DNA of 16,706 nt from Bacteroidales bacterium UBA1064 (GTDB lineage Bacteria > Bacteroidota > Bacteroidia > Bacteroidales > Tenuifilaceae), in contig DCDD01000199.1 in the NCBI GenBank assembly GCA_002316235.1, positions 1-16,706 of the forward strand, read 5' to 3'. How positions within the stretch are numbered: the first letter of the stretch is position 1; every line of letters starts with the position of its first letter. Below are positions 14,879 to 16,706 of this stretch, piece after piece. The notes under the pieces are model-generated. The model had not been told where the DNA came from and made no database searches. It worked only from the letters and a program-made list of their open reading frames with translations. The translations under genes were made by a program, and so were the position numbers.

Positions 14879-14909
14879 AAAAAGGCAATTTTAAAAAATT
14901 GCCTTTTTT
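14879..14909 (+). terminator. Intrinsic terminator after rpsO
   Basis: A near-perfect stem pairs AAAAAGGCAATTT (14879-14891) with AAATTGCCTTTTT (14896-14908) around a four-base loop, and runs into a tract of six T (14904-14909). It begins six bases after the rpsO stop. The symmetrical A and T flanks could make it bidirectional, but no minus-strand gene is near. It should separate most rpsO transcription from pnp. Confidence 0.9.
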
Positions 14910-15208
14910 ACAATCTACCCCTTAAATCAAAAATGGAAGAGTAAATTGCCTCTACTTTTTTTAATATAGCTAGCATTTCTAAACGAAATTTTTTAAACCA
15001 GAATATCACGGCAGAACAATATTTTTTAAAATGATTTTCCCATACCGCACAAATACTCGGTTATAGCTGTGCGACCATGAGGATTATCCATACCGACCCT
15101 ATCATGATTGGCAAAGGTTAAAATGACAAGTATATAGTATTTCTACCTTTAACTATAACTTCTTAAAACCTTTTTTTGAAACACAACAAATTAAATAAAC
15201 ACAAGCAG
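14910..15208. other. 300-base region between the rpsO terminator and pnp
   Basis: AT-rich, with no gene I can support. It holds a stem-loop (15046-15073) and a weak -7-like TACCTTTA (15144-15151), where the final G is replaced by A. A 14-codon frame, ATG at 15077 to TAA at 15119-15121, starts just after the stem-loop. It could be a leader peptide but has no supporting feature. The pnp promoter is not identified with confidence. Confidence 0.5.
15046..15073 (+). promoter_or_regulatory. Stem-loop in the region upstream of pnp
   Basis: CGCACA (15046-15051) pairs perfectly with TGTGCG (15068-15073) around a 16-base loop that could add a 3-bp inner stem. It lies about 135 bases before the pnp ATG. 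In E. coli pnp mRNA is autoregulated through a structured leader, so a similar role is conceivable here if transcription begins upstream of it. This is inference. Confidence 0.25.
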
Positions 15209-16706
15209 ATGAATATTTTTAAAAAAACAATCGAGTTGGGCGATGGTCGAACCATCACGCTGGAGACGGGAAAGTTGGCCAGGCAGGCTCATGGCTCGGT
15301 TGTGCTAACAATGGGTAAAACCATGCTTCTCGCTACAGTTGTAAGCGCTCAGGAAGCAAAAGAAGATGCAGATTTCATGCCGCTAAGCGTGGACTACAAG
15401 GAAAAATTTGCAGCCAGCGGACGTTTTCCAGGTGGTTTCTTTAAACGTGAGGCAAAACCTTCCGATTACGAGGTGCTTATTGCCCGTCTGGTTGACCGTG
15501 CCCTTCGGCCGTTATTCCCTGACGACTACCATGCCGAAACCTTCGTTACCATAAACCTAATTTCGGCCGAAAAGGAAATTATGCCCGACGCACTCGCCGG
15601 CTTGGCAGCATCCGCTGCTCTTGCCGTATCGGATGTTCCATTTCATGGTCCCATATCCGAAGTTCGCGTGGCCAGAGTGAACGGCAAGCTACTAATCAAC
15701 CCATCCTTTCAACAGCTTGAGGAGGCAGACATCGACATGATTGTAGGGGCAACCTACGACAACATCCTCATGGTTGAAGGGGAGCTAAAGGAGGTTTCGG
15801 AGGATGAAATGCTCGAGGCAATAAAGTTTGCCCATGAAGCCATCAAACCCCAGTGCTTGGCTCAAATGGAGCTGGCCAAGGAGATAGGCGTGGTTAAACG
15901 TACGTATTGCCACGAGGTAAACGATGAGCAGCTAAAAGCCAGTGTAAAAGAGTTTTGCTACGATAAAGTTTACAGCATTGCCAAATCCATGCTGCCAAAG
16001 CAGGAGCGAACAGCTGCCTTTGAAGCCATCAAGCAGTCGTTCATGGAAACTATTCCGGAAGAGGAACGGGAATCGAAGGAGGTAATGGTTAACCGCTACT
16101 ACCATGCAGTTGAAAAGGAGGCCATGCGCAACATGATACTCAACGAGGGCGTTCGCCTTGATGGTCGAAAAACCAACGAAATTCGACCCATCTGGTGCGA
16201 AGTTGACTACCTTCCCATGGCTCACGGGTCGGCTATATTCACCCGTGGTGAAACCCAGTCGTTAACCACAGTTACGTTAGGAACAAAGCTTGACGAGAAG
16301 ATAATAGACGAGGTGCTGCTTCAGGGTACGGAAAAATTTACTCTTCACTACAACTTTCCACCCTTTTCCACCGGTGAGGCAAAAGCCTCCAGAGGGGTTA
16401 GCCGTCGAGAAATCGGGCACGGAAATCTTGCCCACCGGGCATTAAAAAACATGATTCCTCAAGGAAACGAAAATCCTTATGCAATAAGAGTTGTAAGCGA
16501 CATTCTGGAGTCCAATGGGTCATCATCCATGGCAACAGTATGTGCAGGCACGCTGGCGCTAATGGATGCGGGCATACAGATTAAAAAACCGGTTTCGGGC
16601 ATTGCCATGGGGCTCATCACCGAGCAGGGGTCAGAGCGTTACGCCATCCTTTCGGATATTCTTGGCGACGAGGATCACCTGGGCGATATGGACTTTAAGG
16701 TTGCCG
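15209..16706 (+). CDS. pnp: Polyribonucleotide nucleotidyltransferase (PNPase), 3'-truncated by window edge
   Basis: Phosphorolytic 3'-5' exoribonuclease central to mRNA turnover, acting as a trimer and often with an RNA helicase or RNase. The ATG at 15209 starts a frame open through 499 codons to the right edge. The first RNase PH-like domain begins at once (ETGKLARQAHGSVVLTMGKT) and includes FKREAKPSDYEVLIARLVDRALRPLFP. An all-helical middle region (about 230-300) leads to the second RNase PH domain at RLDGR (316-320). There the phosphate-binding serines S438-S440 (SNGSSSMATVCAG) and the catalytic-site aspartates D487 and D493 (GDEDHLGDMDF) are present. These correspond to E. coli D486 and D492 by alignment from memory. 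The KH and S1 RNA-binding domains should lie beyond the window. No internal defect is seen. Confidence 0.97.
   Translation, partial: MNIFKKTIELGDGRTITLETGKLARQAHGSVVLTMGKTMLLATVVSAQEAKEDADFMPLSVDYKEKFAASGRFPGGFFKREAKPSDYEVLIARLVDRALRPLFPDDYHAETFVTINLISAEKEIMPDALAGLAASAALAVSDVPFHGPISEVRVARVNGKLLINPSFQQLEEADIDMIVGATYDNILMVEGELKEVSEDEMLEAIKFAHEAIKPQCLAQMELAKEIGVVKRTYCHEVNDEQLKASVKEFCYDKVYSIAKSMLPKQERTAAFEAIKQSFMETIPEEERESKEVMVNRYYHAVEKEAMRNMILNEGVRLDGRKTNEIRPIWCEVDYLPMAHGSAIFTRGETQSLTTVTLGTKLDEKIIDEVLLQGTEKFTLHYNFPPFSTGEAKASRGVSRREIGHGNLAHRALKNMIPQGNENPYAIRVVSDILESNGSSSMATVCAGTLALMDAGIQIKKPVSGIAMGLITEQGSERYAILSDILGDEDHLGDMDFKVA

Noticed and set aside
15932..16225. Minus-strand frame of 97 codons inside pnp
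   Set aside because: It is antisense to conserved PNPase sequence; a shadow of the real frame.
1..16706. Mobile element, CRISPR array, tRNA/rRNA or defence island
   Set aside because: No transposase or integrase gene, no regularly spaced direct repeats and no RNA-gene folds were seen; the gene content is mainly housekeeping.

Overview
This window reads as an ordinary stretch of chromosome from a Bacteroidota bacterium, most likely order Bacteroidales. The reasons are the long Bacteroidetes-type PurM, the class II OMP decarboxylase, a DUF6150 protein, a DUF7935-like protein, signal peptides ending in an Ala-Gln motif, start sites without Shine-Dalgarno sequences, and promoter-like boxes of the Bacteroidetes TAnnTTTG type (a TACCTTTG box lies 19-20 bases before both prfA and uvrA; TATCTTTG lies before rpsO). 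There is no transposase, integrase, phage gene, CRISPR array, tRNA or rRNA. I found no clear new defence or biosynthetic system.

Layout. 1-1031 (+) is the 3' part of a glutamine-amidotransferase-like C26 peptidase gene that enters from the left edge. It converges on a minus-strand block from 8088 down to 1092. In transcription order this block is a class I aminotransferase, mltG (TTG start), a secreted nitroreductase-like protein, a secreted DUF6150 repeat protein, purM, prfA and pyrF. The last three supply purine synthesis, translation termination and pyrimidine synthesis. Divergent from the aminotransferase, 8177-10286 (+) holds three poorly characterised genes: a membrane-anchored DUF7935-like protein, a lipoprotein and a small secreted protein, ending in a clear intrinsic terminator. 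uvrA (13132-10331, -) converges on that terminator.

An ECF sigma factor gene (13443-14030, +) is divergent from uvrA and has no anti-sigma gene beside it. About 570 bases without a recognised gene follow, containing two strong hairpins and what may be a decayed reading frame. Then come rpsO with its own promoter, leader hairpin and terminator, and pnp, which runs off the right edge. rpsO-pnp is the widely conserved ribosome/RNA-decay pair.

Four gene starts differ from the longest open frame: purM, DUF6150, the 9846 gene and rpsO begin internally. The first gene is open beyond the left edge and pnp beyond the right edge. The most interesting leads are the three-gene envelope cluster, the gene-poor region between the sigma factor and rpsO, and the leader hairpins of rpsO and pnp.
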